From CAVVUC01 sp963751395 (GTDB lineage: Bacteria > Verrucomicrobiota > Verrucomicrobiia > Chthoniobacterales > Chthoniobacteraceae): DNA of 64,000 nt. The position numbers were made by a program, and so were the translations under genes. Location: the NCBI GenBank assembly GCA_963751395.1, contig CAVVUC010000004.1, forward strand, positions 744,001 to 808,000, written 5' to 3'. This document shows, in pieces, positions 1-10,000 of the stretch; position 1 is the first letter of the stretch; each line of letters starts with the position of its first letter. The notes under the pieces were generated by a model. That model was given only the letters and a program-made list of their open reading frames with translations, was not told the origin of the DNA and made no database searches.

Positions 1-241
1 CAAGCCGGATGAGCAGCGGATTCAGGATCGGCCGGTCGCCGATCGCGGAGTCGATGGGCCGCACGCCGTGCGCGTCGGTGTGGTCGCTCACTTCGATCAC
101 TGTGGCGAGCAGCGAGCGGGTGCGCACCGGCACGCGAACGCGCGAGCCGACCTGCACTTTCTCCTCAATCGCCGGGGGGATTTCGTAATCGAACATCTGC
201 CCGGCGGACTGATCGACTATGACTCGCGCGTATTTTGCCAT
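1..241 (-). CDS. priA: Primosomal protein N' (PriA), N-terminal part, cut by window edge
   Basis: About 80 residues are visible, beginning MAKYARVIVD and continuing with FDYEI, a GSRVRVPVR stretch and TVIEV. This is the pattern of the PriA N-terminal 3'-DNA-end-binding domain, in which a short beta barrel recognises the 3' end of a nascent strand at stalled forks. The helicase and zinc-binding parts would lie beyond base 1. The ATG at 241 is the natural start because the family begins within a few residues of this ARV-VD motif. It is divergent from the transglycosylase gene at 308, so the 66-bp gap probably holds both promoters. PriA restarts replication outside oriC. The family call rests only on this N-terminal domain. 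Confidence 0.75.
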   Translation of the reverse strand, partial: MAKYARVIVDQSAGQMFDYEIPPAIEEKVQVGSRVRVPVRTRSLLATVIEVSDHTDAHGVRPIDSAIGDRPILNPLLIRL

Positions 242-307
242 GCACCTGCAATCTGACGTGGCCGCTATTTTTGTAGAAGTTTTTTCCTGCTCGAATAGCT
301 TCACCGC

Positions 308-913
308 ATGTTTCGTTTTGCGGTCAAATTCGTGCTCGTCATCGCGCTGGCTGCGGCCTGCGCGGCGGGTTTCGTGCTGAACCGCTCGAAGGATCCGGTT
401 TATACGGCGCAGGAGTGGCTGAACGTCATGCGCTTCAGCCGTTACGACCCGCTCATCGAAAATGCCGGGCGCAAGCATGGCGTCGATCCGATGCTGATCA
501 AGGCAGTCATCTGGCGGGAGAGTTCATTCCATCCCGATATGGTCGGCAAGGACGGCGAACGCGGCCTGATGCAGGTCACCGTGCCCGCTGCCGAGGATTG
601 GGTCAAAGCAAAGAAGATCGAGACTTTTGTGCCGCGCGATTTGTTCGATCCGAAGACGAATATCGAAGTCGGCACCTGGTACCTGAAACAGTCGCTTCAG
701 CGATGGAGCAGCAAGGAGGATCCGCTGCCGTTCGCGCTCGCCGAATACAACGCCGGACGCCGCCGCGTGGAGAAGTGGATCGAGGACTCGAACATGGGCG
801 ACAAGGCCACCGCCGACGATTTGCGCCAGAGCATTTCATTTCCCAGCACGCGCAATTACATCGAAGCGATCGTGGCCCGCTACCACTTCTACAAAACTCG
901 CGGGCGCTTGTAG
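308..913 (+). CDS. Lytic murein transglycosylase (SLT domain)
   Basis: This 201-residue protein has an uncleaved signal anchor or signal peptide at residues 1-24 and then one SLT (soluble lytic transglycosylase) domain. The catalytic Glu is E71 in the ESSF motif; the family motifs GLMQV (86-90) and AEYNAG (145-150) follow, so the active site looks complete. Such enzymes cleave the glycan MurNAc-GlcNAc bond with formation of 1,6-anhydro-MurNAc, in the periplasm. It is short, with only the catalytic domain, like the C-terminal module of Slt70 or a MltC/EmtA-size enzyme. It is a single gene, divergent from priA and convergent with the next gene, so no partner is suggested by context. Confidence 0.88.
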   Translation: MFRFAVKFVLVIALAAACAAGFVLNRSKDPVYTAQEWLNVMRFSRYDPLIENAGRKHGVDPMLIKAVIWRESSFHPDMVGKDGERGLMQVTVPAAEDWVKAKKIETFVPRDLFDPKTNIEVGTWYLKQSLQRWSSKEDPLPFALAEYNAGRRRVEKWIEDSNMGDKATADDLRQSISFPSTRNYIEAIVARYHFYKTRGRL

Positions 914-919
914 CCGCGC

Positions 920-2527
920 CTATTGAAGCAGCTTTACGCGGTAGAATTGCTGCGGCAGGTTCAGGGCGTCCGTATCGACAACCTGAATGGATGAACCGGT
1001 TCCCGCGATGTTGTCGGAAAACGTCGTCCATGAATTTGCCGAGAGGTCCGGGCTGCGCTCCACGCGGTAGGTGTGGCCTGCGATGCTCGGGAATTGAATA
1101 ACGGCGTTGCTGCCGCTGGGGGAGATGGACGCAGTGAGCGGGGTGTTGGCGGTGAAATTAAAAACCAGCGCGTAGGTCTCCGAAGCAGAGACACTGTTCA
1201 AGCCGTTTTTAACAACTTCCAAATCGTATCGGCCCGGTGCGAGATACGATGCAAAAAGATGCTCGACGTTATCGACCGTGCTGATGCTCGAAGCGATGAG
1301 GGTTCCCGATGCATTGTAGAGATAGAGGTCGAGGTTGTTAATGGAGGATTGTCCGTATTGCCGGTTCCAGACGAGTGTGCTTGTAACCGTGAATGAGGAA
1401 CCTTGTGCCGCATTCAGGTCGAAAAAGTAGTGGTTCACCTTGTTATTCCCGGATGTCGTTCCCGAAGTGAGTGTTGCATAGTCCCAGCCGGACATTGTGC
1501 TGAAGGTACCGGTAACGCTTGGCGGTGTCTGGCTTGCAGTCGTCGTCCCCGAGGCGCACAACCCCGAAATCAACTGGTTGTAAGAATTCAAGACATTCAG
1601 GACACCCGTTCCTTGATACCTGTCCAACGGGGCGGTGGCCGAGTGTGTCCAGCCGGGACGCGACGTACCGGTACCGGTTTGGAGCTCCGGCTTCTTAACG
1701 GCTCCGTTTAGCAAAAGCGCTTTAACGGTGCGCGAATCAATCGCATAACTCGCCGCAGGAGCACTTAGACGTTTGCCAGCCTCAACGAGAACTGCAGCGG
1801 CTCCAGAGACAAGAGGTGTGGAATAACTCGTTTTGTCCGCGGGTGCGGTAATGTCCGGCTTTGAACGCCCGTCCGTAGTCGGGCCATAACTTGAACCGTC
1901 ACCAGCTGTGCCCCAAGCGGCCACGCCAATGCCGTTATAGCAAGTAGCGGGCGAATTCAGATTAGGATATGTCCTGCTGTCGTTATTGCCAACGCCGGAA
2001 CAGAAGACCGTGTTGTAGGTGCCTGCGTAGTTGTCATAGGCTTGGTCGATTGCAGCTTGCTGGCCGCCAAAAACGAAGCTCTGGTTTACGACCTTCGCCG
2101 CGATCGACGTTTGGTTGACGACGAGCGTGTTGTAAAAATATGTGGCGTTGTAGTTGTCCACATGGGAAACGCCGGGGGCCACTCCTCCGGGGGTTCCGTA
2201 AAAATTGGCGCCCACGCCAATCGCATGAGTGGACTTCTTTGAAACCGAATAGGTCGTCGAGGAAAATCCGATAGAGTTAATGTAAGTGAAAAGACGTTGA
2301 GGCTGGTTGATTGAAGGATCGTTTGGATCCACCTGGAAGTCGTTCTGATCCACGCGGTTGATAACACTTGTCGCCTCCGGCTGGGCCACTCGCACGCCCG
2401 TGCCGGTGAGCGTGGGATCAAGCTGTCTCAAATTGGTGACTTCAATATCATCCAACGTCGTTGCTTCTGTTTGAAGCAAAGGCGCAAGAATGAATCCTAA
2501 AACAAAAATGAGTGTGCGAATCAACAT
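920..2527 (-). CDS. Secreted subtilase-like (S8) protease with verrucomicrobial C-terminal tail
   Basis: The start taken here (2527) gives a clean signal peptide, MLIRTLIFVLGF followed by a cleavable region near residue 23; an in-frame ATG eight codons upstream (2551) would spoil it. The S8 core is recognisable: STHAIGVGANF carries the catalytic His (about H101), CSGVGNND the oxyanion Asn (about N181), and TSYSTPLVSGAAA the nucleophile Ser (about S234). The position of the usual Asp reads GVRVAQPEA, with Glu (about E51) where DTG is expected. After about residue 340 comes a beta-rich region ending YDLEVV and YALVF, like a pre-peptidase C-terminal (PPC) domain, and then a tail with YRVERSPDLS and QQFYRVKLLQ, a pattern I associate with exported Verrucomicrobia proteins. 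Activity is uncertain because of the Asp to Glu change. Confidence 0.75.
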   Translation of the reverse strand: MLIRTLIFVLGFILAPLLQTEATTLDDIEVTNLRQLDPTLTGTGVRVAQPEATSVINRVDQNDFQVDPNDPSINQPQRLFTYINSIGFSSTTYSVSKKSTHAIGVGANFYGTPGGVAPGVSHVDNYNATYFYNTLVVNQTSIAAKVVNQSFVFGGQQAAIDQAYDNYAGTYNTVFCSGVGNNDSRTYPNLNSPATCYNGIGVAAWGTAGDGSSYGPTTDGRSKPDITAPADKTSYSTPLVSGAAAVLVEAGKRLSAPAASYAIDSRTVKALLLNGAVKKPELQTGTGTSRPGWTHSATAPLDRYQGTGVLNVLNSYNQLISGLCASGTTTASQTPPSVTGTFSTMSGWDYATLTSGTTSGNNKVNHYFFDLNAAQGSSFTVTSTLVWNRQYGQSSINNLDLYLYNASGTLIASSISTVDNVEHLFASYLAPGRYDLEVVKNGLNSVSASETYALVFNFTANTPLTASISPSGSNAVIQFPSIAGHTYRVERSPDLSANSWTTFSDNIAGTGSSIQVVDTDALNLPQQFYRVKLLQ

Positions 2528-2649
2528 TGGGGTCGGAACTAGGATCGGCACAATTTCGCAGGAAAATTGATTTTATCAAGAATCACATGGCGGGGCTTCG
2601 AGTCCGCCATTCCTCCACGCCAACTGATGCTCCAAGTCTGACCCCGCCG

Positions 2650-3264
2650 CTAAAAAGCAAACATCTTCCTGCCGGAAGAAGCCGGGGCGGTGGAACCCGA
2701 ATCGCAGGCCAGTCCTCCTGCGAAGTCGATCACGCACATTTTGCCGAACCGCGCATGAGAACCGCACGCAACGCCGGCCAGCTTGAAAGTCCGGCTGAAG
2801 ATATTCTTTCGATGTCCGCGACCGGGAACACCCCGATCAACGATGAACGTCTCCACGACCGCCTTCGGATCGCTCATTCCATAGGCGATATTCTCGCCCA
2901 TGCCTCCAGTCCATTTGCCATGCCGGCCAAGGCGATCCCACGGCTGGCTTCCATCCGATCCGCGATGGCCCGTCGAGCCACGGGGACCCTGATCGCGAAC
3001 ATGCTTCTGCGCCGCCAGCGCAATGGCTTCGGAGAATTCAAGCGGCGGCAGTGGCTCCACACTTTTCAGAAACGCAATCGCTTCGGCCCTCGCGCGTCTC
3101 GCATCGCCGCTTTCGTTTACACTCGCGCGATCCGTAAGAAACTGCGCGTAACTCAACGGGCGTGTCCGGGCGAAATTGATCTCGTCAAGCACCGCGCTTG
3201 CGACATCGGCCCTGCAGAGTTGTCCGAAAAACATGACAAGACAGACAAGCAGGCGGAGTTGCAT
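2650..3264 (-). CDS. CAP-domain (SCP/PR-1 family) secreted protein
   Basis: This 204-residue protein begins MQLRLLVCLVMFFG, a typical signal peptide ending near CRA (residues 17-19). The mature part has the CAP fold signature: VLDEINFARTRP near the N-terminus, SGGMGENI-like residues (GGMGENIAYG, 120-129), then GRGHRKNIF (149-156) and VACGSH, CVIDFAG at the end. The two His and the Glu that line the CAP cavity appear to be present. Bacterial CAP proteins are exported; their roles range from lipid binding to unknown. The frame is open for a further 430 bases upstream, but the signal peptide fixes the start. It lies 66 bases downstream of the eboB-like gene on the same strand and could be in the same transcript. 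Confidence 0.8.
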   Translation of the reverse strand: MQLRLLVCLVMFFGQLCRADVASAVLDEINFARTRPLSYAQFLTDRASVNESGDARRARAEAIAFLKSVEPLPPLEFSEAIALAAQKHVRDQGPRGSTGHRGSDGSQPWDRLGRHGKWTGGMGENIAYGMSDPKAVVETFIVDRGVPGRGHRKNIFSRTFKLAGVACGSHARFGKMCVIDFAGGLACDSGSTAPASSGRKMFAF

Positions 3265-3332
3265 TTCATTTTCTGAGGAGCAGGGCAGGTGCCATGAAGA
3301 GAGTTGAGGAGTTGAGCAACGGTGCCCGCTTC

Positions 3333-4139
3333 TCAACCTCTCAACGCGAATTTCCCGCTTTGCGTTAGAAACCGATGCGGGTTTTGAAAAAGAAGCCGGT
3401 CGATCTCGTCGGGCGAATGTCCGCGCCGCCGCATTTCCATCGCCGCCTTCGGCACGGCGAGCGGATCGGAAACACCCCAGTCGCACGCGCAGTTGAGCCA
3501 GACCTTTTCCTGCCCAAATGTTTCGACGATGTCCACGGCCCGCGCCGGTGTGCATTTCGACTCCGGGTAAAGCGTGATGCCGGCCCAGAACCCCGCATCG
3601 AGCACGAGCCGCGCAGTGTGCTCTTCGATGTGGTCGATGATCACGCGCTCCGGCCGGATACGCGAGTTGGCCCGAAGCGCGTCGATAGTGAGACACGTGC
3701 CCTTGAACTTGTCCTCGAGATGCGGCGTGTGGACGAGGATGAGCTGATCGTGCCGCGCGGCGAGGTCGATGTGCTTTTCGAGCACGGCCAGTTCGTTTCT
3801 CGTATTCTTGTTCAGGCCGATCTCGCCAATGCCGAGCACATTCGGGCGGTCGAGGAATTGCGGAATGATGCCGAGCACTTCATCGGCGAGCTTCGTATCC
3901 TCCGATTCCTTGGGATTGATGCAGAGCCACGAAAAATGCGGCAGCCCGAACTTCGCCGCGCGCTTCGGCTCGTAGTCCGTGAGCTGGCAGAAGTAGTCGT
4001 AAAAGCCATCGACGCTGCTGCGGTCGAATCCCGCCCAGAACGCCGGCTCGCACACCGCCGCGCAACCCGCCGTGACCATCGCCGCGTAGTCGTCGGTGAC
4101 GCGGCTGACCATGTGTGCGTGAGGTTCAATGTAGCGCAT
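3333..4139 (-). CDS. eboB: TatD-family metal-dependent hydrolase, EboB-like
   Basis: The 268-residue protein starts MRYIEPHAHM (HxH metal ligands H7/H9), followed by a VCEPAFW segment, NPKE, GIGEIGLN, LVHTPH, IDHIEEHT and CDWGVSDP, which together match the TatD-like hydrolase of the ebo gene cluster (EboB) as I remember it. In cyanobacteria and Bacteroidota, eboABCDEF is linked to export or processing of terpenoid and indole-type precursors (scytonemin, for example). Here only this member is recognisable next to a small unknown protein; no eboD, eboE or eboF is present in the window, and a UbiA-family gene lies 43 kb away. All expected metal-binding residues are visible, so the enzyme is probably active. 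Its substrate cannot be told from the sequence. Confidence 0.78.
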   Translation of the reverse strand: MRYIEPHAHMVSRVTDDYAAMVTAGCAAVCEPAFWAGFDRSSVDGFYDYFCQLTDYEPKRAAKFGLPHFSWLCINPKESEDTKLADEVLGIIPQFLDRPNVLGIGEIGLNKNTRNELAVLEKHIDLAARHDQLILVHTPHLEDKFKGTCLTIDALRANSRIRPERVIIDHIEEHTARLVLDAGFWAGITLYPESKCTPARAVDIVETFGQEKVWLNCACDWGVSDPLAVPKAAMEMRRRGHSPDEIDRLLFQNPHRFLTQSGKFALRG

Positions 4140-4199
4140 GGGGGAGGGAGGAATGGAGTATTGGAGACACGGAGTTGTGGAGGCGGCAGTCGGGGAAAT

Positions 4200-4487
4200 T
4201 CATTTCTCCACCACTCCATCTCCCCACCCTTTCGACCACGCCCCGCACGCACCCTTGCCCGGCGCGGCGGCGATCGGTTCGGTCGTCGGATCGCTGAACG
4301 CCATCAATACACGCTTCGCCTTCCCGGGTTCGTCTTTTTGCAATTCTCCGAGCGCCACGCGCAACGCTTCGAGACGGAAGTCCGCCTCTCCTTCCGCACG
4401 CTCGACCCGGTCGAGAAACGCCGCGAGATCGATGAGCCTCGACCGCGCTTCGACAAAGTAGAGATCGAGAATTTGCTGGCGCGTCAT
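4200..4487 (-). CDS. Small hypothetical protein upstream of eboB-like gene
   Basis: The 95-residue protein starts MTRQQILDLYF and is mostly helical: FVEARSRLIDLAAFLDRVERAEGEADFRLEALRVALGEL. It then has KRVLMAFSDPT and a Gly/Ala-rich tail. I do not recognise a named domain. The ATG at 4487 was chosen because residues before it (from an ATG at 4532) look non-coding and the helical region starts here. It ends 60 bases before the eboB-like start on the same strand, so the two are probably cotranscribed. It occupies the place eboA holds in ebo clusters but is much shorter than EboA, so I do not assign that name. The last 12 or so residues may be run-on sequence. Confidence 0.6.
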   Translation of the reverse strand: MTRQQILDLYFVEARSRLIDLAAFLDRVERAEGEADFRLEALRVALGELQKDEPGKAKRVLMAFSDPTTEPIAAAPGKGACGAWSKGWGDGVVEK

Positions 4488-4583
4488 GTCAGAGTCGATA
4501 CACGCACCCATCGGAAAATACAAGAACCACAAAGCCGCGGAACTTTCGGAAATCCAAACTCCGCGTCTCCGCGCCTCTGCGGT

Positions 4584-7070
4584 TCAATTCGCCTCCGCGC
4601 ATTGCACCGTGACCGCGCCCTGCGCCGAGCGCCCGAGGTCGTCCATTGCGACGATCGTGTAGCTGCCGGGCTTCGGCTGCCAGTAAAGCGCCTCGCGAGC
4701 GCCCGATTCGCCGAGAAACATTTTGTCGGCAAACCAATACAGCTTCGCCACGTCGGCGTCCGTCTCCGCTCGCAAGGCGACGCTGCGGTTTCCCTCGTCG
4801 CTCGCGCGGATGGTGTAAATGACACTGCTCCTCGGCGAGACGATCTGCGGCGCGTTGCCTTTGCGCGCGGCTGTCTCCACTTCAGTGCCCGGCCAGAACG
4901 GAGGAGGGCTGCGCCGCGGGAGTCCGGCTTTGGAAAAAAGATCGAGCAAGTCGGAAGGCCAGAATTCATGCACCTCGCGGCGGATCTTCCGGCTTCCGTC
5001 GTCGGCGGGAACCCGCAATCCCGTTTCGACGTCCACCAACACCTCGCGATGCACGTCGCAGGTCGCGATCGGCGAGATGCCCGGCATATACCAGCCACTC
5101 ACCCGATGCGCGCACGCGGCGGTCGGGAGTTGACCGGACACGGCGCAGAACTCCACGCGCTGCAAATTCGCGCCGGGCGGCGGTTCGAGCGGCGCGAAAT
5201 GAACGGAGCCTGTCGCCCGCATCGCGTCGATGATTTGAAACAGCAGCGGCCCGGCGCAAGTGCGGCCGACAAAGGCCGGATTGCCCCGGCCATCGAAGTT
5301 CCCCACCCACACGGCCAGCACGTAGTGATCGAAAACGCTCACCGACCATGCGTCGCGAAATCCATTCGAGGTCCCCGTCTTCCAAAAGACCGCGTCGGGG
5401 GCGTCGCCAGCAATCGAAGGCCGTGGAATCCGCCCGAGCATTTCGAGCGTGAGAAACGCCGCTTCCGGGCTGATCAAGCGCGTGCCGGATTCAGCGTCAT
5501 GCGGCAGGGTCCGTTGCAATGACCGAAGCCGCCCGCCGTTCGCCAGCATCGCGTAAAGCCGCACCAGATCGGCCATCGTCACCTCGGCTCCGCCAAGCGG
5601 CAGCGTCAGTCCGTACGACTTCGCGTCGCGAGGCAGATCGACGCCCGCCGTTTTCAAAAACTCGTAGAACGTGGGATGCGACAACTCGGAACACAGCGCA
5701 ATCGCGGGAATGTTCCGGCTCCTCGCCAGCGCGTCCGCCGCGCGAATCGGCCCGACAAATTCGCGGTCGAAATTCTCCGGGTTGTAGCTGCCGAAGCTGC
5801 GGGGCGCATCCTTCAAAACGCTCAGGGGATGAATCAGCCCCTGATCCATTGCGAGCGCATAGACGAAAGGTTTCAGCGTCGATCCCGGCGAACGCATCGA
5901 GCGCGTTCCATCGACCTGGCCGCAGATCGCTTCGTCGAAAAAATTTGCCGAGCCGACCTCCGCCAGCACGTCCATCGTGCGGGCATCGACAAGCATCGCC
6001 GAGGCATTCGAGATTCCGAGCCGCTGATTTGCCGCGATGTACCCCGCGATGCGCCGCTCCAGAATCCGCTGCCAGTCGAGATCGAGCGTCGTGACGATTT
6101 CCGTTCGCGTCTCGCGGCTTGCTGTTTCAACCAGCACTCGCTCCGTAAAATGCGGGGCCAAAAACTGACGGGGCGCATCCACTTGCGCCCGAAACAATCC
6201 GCCATCCGGCGCTGCGAGCCGCATCGAGAGACGCCTCTGAGCCGCGGCAAGCGAGTCATTGCCGCGTCCCCGCTGGGGCGCGCGACGGGCCGGACTTTGC
6301 GGCACCACGCTCAAAGCCACCGCCTCGGGCCGCGTCAGTTTCAACGGCGGTTTTCCGAAATAGATTTCACTCGCCGCTCCGATGCCTTCGATGTTTCCGC
6401 CGTATGGCGCGAGGTTGAAATAGGCTTCGAGAATCTGCGCCTTCGTGTAATGCCTCTCCAGTTCCAGCGCGCGCAGCATCTGCAGCGCCTTGCCTTTGAG
6501 CGTGCGCGTGTTGATCCGGAAACGCATCCGCGCCAGTTGCATCGTGATCGTCGAGGCACCGGCCCGCGCATTTCCGTGGGTGCAAAACTGAACCGCCGAG
6601 CGCGCCGCTGACACGACGTTGATCCCGAAATGCCCGTAGAAAAATCGGTCCTCGTGCAGCAGCGTCGCATGGATCAAGTCCGGCGAAATCCCGGCGAGCG
6701 GCGTGTAGATGCGGAACTTCTGATCCGTCGTCAGCGTCATCCGCAGAAGATTGTGACTGCGATCGAACACGCGTTGGGAAAACGCGACGTTCTCAAGCAG
6801 CGGCGGTTTCGGCAGGCAAAGCCAGGCAAGAACAACAAGCGCGACCGCGATTGCCGGATGGCGGGCGCGGCTCGCGAGCTTCGTCCAGCAGCCAGCCGAA
6901 CGAATCGGGATCGGCCTCGCACTCCACCAAAACCGCATCATGTCCCGAAGTCTGCGGCCGCCGGCCGCAAACCGCCCGCGAACCGCGCGCGCCACCCGCA
7001 ACCACGCCGTCGCCGCGACCACCGGGATGGTGATCGCGGCTCGGCTCCACATTTTTGCGAACGTCTTCAT
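4584..7070 (-). CDS. pbpC: Penicillin-binding protein 1C (bifunctional transglycosylase/transpeptidase)
   Basis: 828 residues. A hydrophobic segment near 72-88 (IAVALVVLAWLCL) anchors it in the inner membrane. The GT51 glycosyltransferase domain follows: HEDRFFYGHFG (about 139-149), GASTITMQLARM, and LEAYFNLAPYG. The transpeptidase domain has SPGSTLKP (SxxK, about 394-401), SRNIPA (SxN) and KTGTS (about 562). A C-terminal BiPBP_C domain ends the protein at about 740-825. It lacks the PASTA repeats found in some other bifunctional PBPs. The start codon overlaps the stop of the upstream alpha-2-macroglobulin gene by 4 bp (7067-7070), so the two are translationally coupled. In E. coli the same pair (PbpC with YfhM) is thought to trap proteases that enter the periplasm through a damaged wall while PbpC repairs the wall. 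Confidence 0.92.
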   Translation of the reverse strand: MKTFAKMWSRAAITIPVVAATAWLRVARAVRGRFAAGGRRLRDMMRFWWSARPIPIRSAGCWTKLASRARHPAIAVALVVLAWLCLPKPPLLENVAFSQRVFDRSHNLLRMTLTTDQKFRIYTPLAGISPDLIHATLLHEDRFFYGHFGINVVSAARSAVQFCTHGNARAGASTITMQLARMRFRINTRTLKGKALQMLRALELERHYTKAQILEAYFNLAPYGGNIEGIGAASEIYFGKPPLKLTRPEAVALSVVPQSPARRAPQRGRGNDSLAAAQRRLSMRLAAPDGGLFRAQVDAPRQFLAPHFTERVLVETASRETRTEIVTTLDLDWQRILERRIAGYIAANQRLGISNASAMLVDARTMDVLAEVGSANFFDEAICGQVDGTRSMRSPGSTLKPFVYALAMDQGLIHPLSVLKDAPRSFGSYNPENFDREFVGPIRAADALARSRNIPAIALCSELSHPTFYEFLKTAGVDLPRDAKSYGLTLPLGGAEVTMADLVRLYAMLANGGRLRSLQRTLPHDAESGTRLISPEAAFLTLEMLGRIPRPSIAGDAPDAVFWKTGTSNGFRDAWSVSVFDHYVLAVWVGNFDGRGNPAFVGRTCAGPLLFQIIDAMRATGSVHFAPLEPPPGANLQRVEFCAVSGQLPTAACAHRVSGWYMPGISPIATCDVHREVLVDVETGLRVPADDGSRKIRREVHEFWPSDLLDLFSKAGLPRRSPPPFWPGTEVETAARKGNAPQIVSPRSSVIYTIRASDEGNRSVALRAETDADVAKLYWFADKMFLGESGAREALYWQPKPGSYTIVAMDDLGRSAQGAVTVQCAEAN

Positions 7071-10000
7071 TTCGCATCCTCCACAGTGATCTTCCCCGCC
7101 AGTCCGCGCGCCTTGATCGCGCGATCGTACATCGACTCCGCGAACACCGGCGGCACGACGAACTCGCCACGATTGCAGGGTTTGATCTGATACGTGATCT
7201 CGCGCACGTTCGTTCCCACTCCCGTGAAGAACACCGCGCGATCTTCGCGCACCTCGACGTAATCAACGCCGCATTGGCCCGCGCCCGGTTGCAGCGTGGA
7301 CCCGACCACTTCAAACCCGCCCGGCAGCAGATCGACGATCGCGACGTTCGAGATGCTTGCGGCATTGAGGCTGCGGATGCGGAGCCTCACCTTGACGGGC
7401 TCACCAAGCCGCGCGACACCGGTCACGCGACCGGCTTTGTCGAGATACTCGCGATACACCTCCAGGCCGTCGCTGATGGATTTCTCCGGCAGCCCCGCGT
7501 CGAAGCCGGTCTCGACGACCTGATAGAACGCGCCCATCCCGCGCACCTGGGGCTTCGCGCCGAAACGGAGCGACGCTGCGTTGGGCGAAAATGCGGCGCG
7601 CTTCAACAGCCTTCCATCCGCCGGCAGATTCGTTTCGCTTTTCTGCTTCGTGATCTCGGTGATGCGCAGCTCCGGCGGGCTGGCCGCGATGTGCTGCGAA
7701 TAGCTTTTCAGCGCAACGACCGCGTAAGCCGCAGAGAGCGTGTTGAACTTTCCTTCGCTGACCGGCCCGACAATGTTTTGAAAATCCGCCGCCGTCACCT
7801 GTTTGAGCATCTCGGGGAAATGGCGGGCGATGATCGCGATGTATTGCGCATCGGTTCCGAGCGGCTGGTGGAAATCACTGCGTTCATGCGGATCGTGAAC
7901 ACCGATGCGATAAGTGCGGATGAGCTTTTGCGCCTCGTCGTTCTTTTTCAAAATCGACCACGCACCTGCGAGATAGACGCTCGTGAGATCGCCCTGCCAT
8001 TGCTTCGCGCATTTCTTGTCGAGGTAGTCGCGCAGGTTCAGGATGTAGTTCGTGGTCACGACCTCCTCGCGGGTGAGCAGGTAGATCGAATAAGCAATCG
8101 TCCGCGCCTCGGCGAGATCGCGCGGCTCTTTCACGACCATCTGCTGCAAATGAAGCAGGCCGCTCTTGAAGACATCGGTCGGCGGCGCGAAGCCGGACGC
8201 CTTCGCTTCGATGAGGAAATGCATGACGTAAGCCGAAATGAAATCGACGCCATCGTTCTTCTCGCACGCCCAATAACCGAACGCGCCCTGGTCGTTCTGA
8301 CGGCGGCGCAGCACGGAAAACGTCTTCTCCAACTGCGCGTTCACCTCCGCGCGTGTGAGCCCGAAGTCGGCTTCGTCCGAGAGCATCAGCCGGCAGAACG
8401 CGCCGCTGGTGAGCTGCTCGGAGCAGCCGTTGGGGTAGTTCTTCAAATAAGCATCCAGCCCGTGCGCGAGGCCGAGCGGCAGAGCCGAAACGACCGCCTC
8501 GAGTTTGCGGAACTCGGGATGCATTGATCGCGTGACCGGCAGCTCGACGGTCTCCTTCTTGAAGTTGCCGCTCCGCACTTCGGTCATGAACGCAACCGCC
8601 GGACGGACGCTCAGCGTCGAACGCAGTCTCGATTCCTGGCCGCCCGCGGAAGCCGCGAACAAAAGGCTCGCGGAGCCGAGCGCCTCCTTCGTGCGAACCG
8701 TGAATGTCACCGTCGCTTCGCGCCCTTCCGCAATCCGCAGCGGCATCGTGGGCGATTTCAGGATCTCGAGATGAACTGACGGCTCGACCTTCAGGGCGAT
8801 CTCCGCATTTTCACCGGAACCCTCGACGTTGTTTGCAATGGTCACGCCGACTTCAAATTTATCGCCCGGAGCTGCGAGCGTCGGAACTCCCGGCGTGATG
8901 ACGAACGATCCGCGAATGAGCGCGTTTCGTTCGGCGGATCCCACGGCATCGGGCGAGATGGCGACTGCCATCACGGTGAGCGTGCCGCTGAAATAATCCG
9001 GCACATCGTAAGTGACTTCGCGCCGTGTCGAGTCGGCGTCGATCACACCGGACCAAAAGACGACCGGCTTTTCCGTCACCCGTTTGAACGGATTCAGTTG
9101 GCGCGCCTCGCCGTCGCCGCCGAACGCCGACGACCGCAACAGCGAATACTCCGGCAGAACGAGATCGACGATCTGCGAGGTCCCGACTTTCAGCGCCGCC
9201 TTGCGGAAGTAGTAACCAAGCGGGTTCGGCAGCTCGTAGTTGGTGACCTGCAGGATGCCCTGATCGACGGCAAACACCACGATCTTCGCCGGACGATCCG
9301 TCTTGTAGCCGATCTTGAGCGGCTCGCCCGGTCGCGCTTTTGTGACGGCTTCGAGATCGATCTTGAGCTTTCTCCTTTCGCGATTCGCCGTGAACGGCAC
9401 GACGCCGTAGCTGAGCGGGCTCATGAAGATTTCCTTCGAGTCGAGCGCGCGGATGAAGGAGACGTTCACATAACCGGTGCCGTCGAAACCTTCCGGCAGT
9501 CGGATGCGCTGCACGCTGCTGGTCTGGCCGGCCTGGAACCATTGGTGGGCGTAGACCTTGTCGCGCTCGATCGTGATGAGTCCGCTGCCGGTGTATGGCG
9601 CGGTGATGCTGATTTCGATTTCATCGCCGGCCTTGTATTGCTCGCGGTCGAGCTTCACCTGCAACTCGGCGTTCTTGTCAAGCGAGCGCGAGATTTTGCC
9701 GAGACCGACGACACTGAAACTGAGCCTGCTCACGCAGCCGCCCGTCGTGTCGAGCAGCTCCAGCACGTAGTTTCCCGGCGCATCGGTGGGCAGCGCAAAC
9801 TTCGTTCCGCCCGCGGAAATGCTCACGGCATCCGAGCGCGTCGTGCGTTCTTTGAGCACGGATTCATAAACGTAGCTGCCGCTCTCCTCTTTGGTCAGAA
9901 CGGAGACGTAGCTCTGCTCGATCACGCGGAGCTGGAGATTTTCCACGGCCACTTTTTTCAACGCGCCGTCGATCGCAATGAACTCGATGGCGCGGTCACT

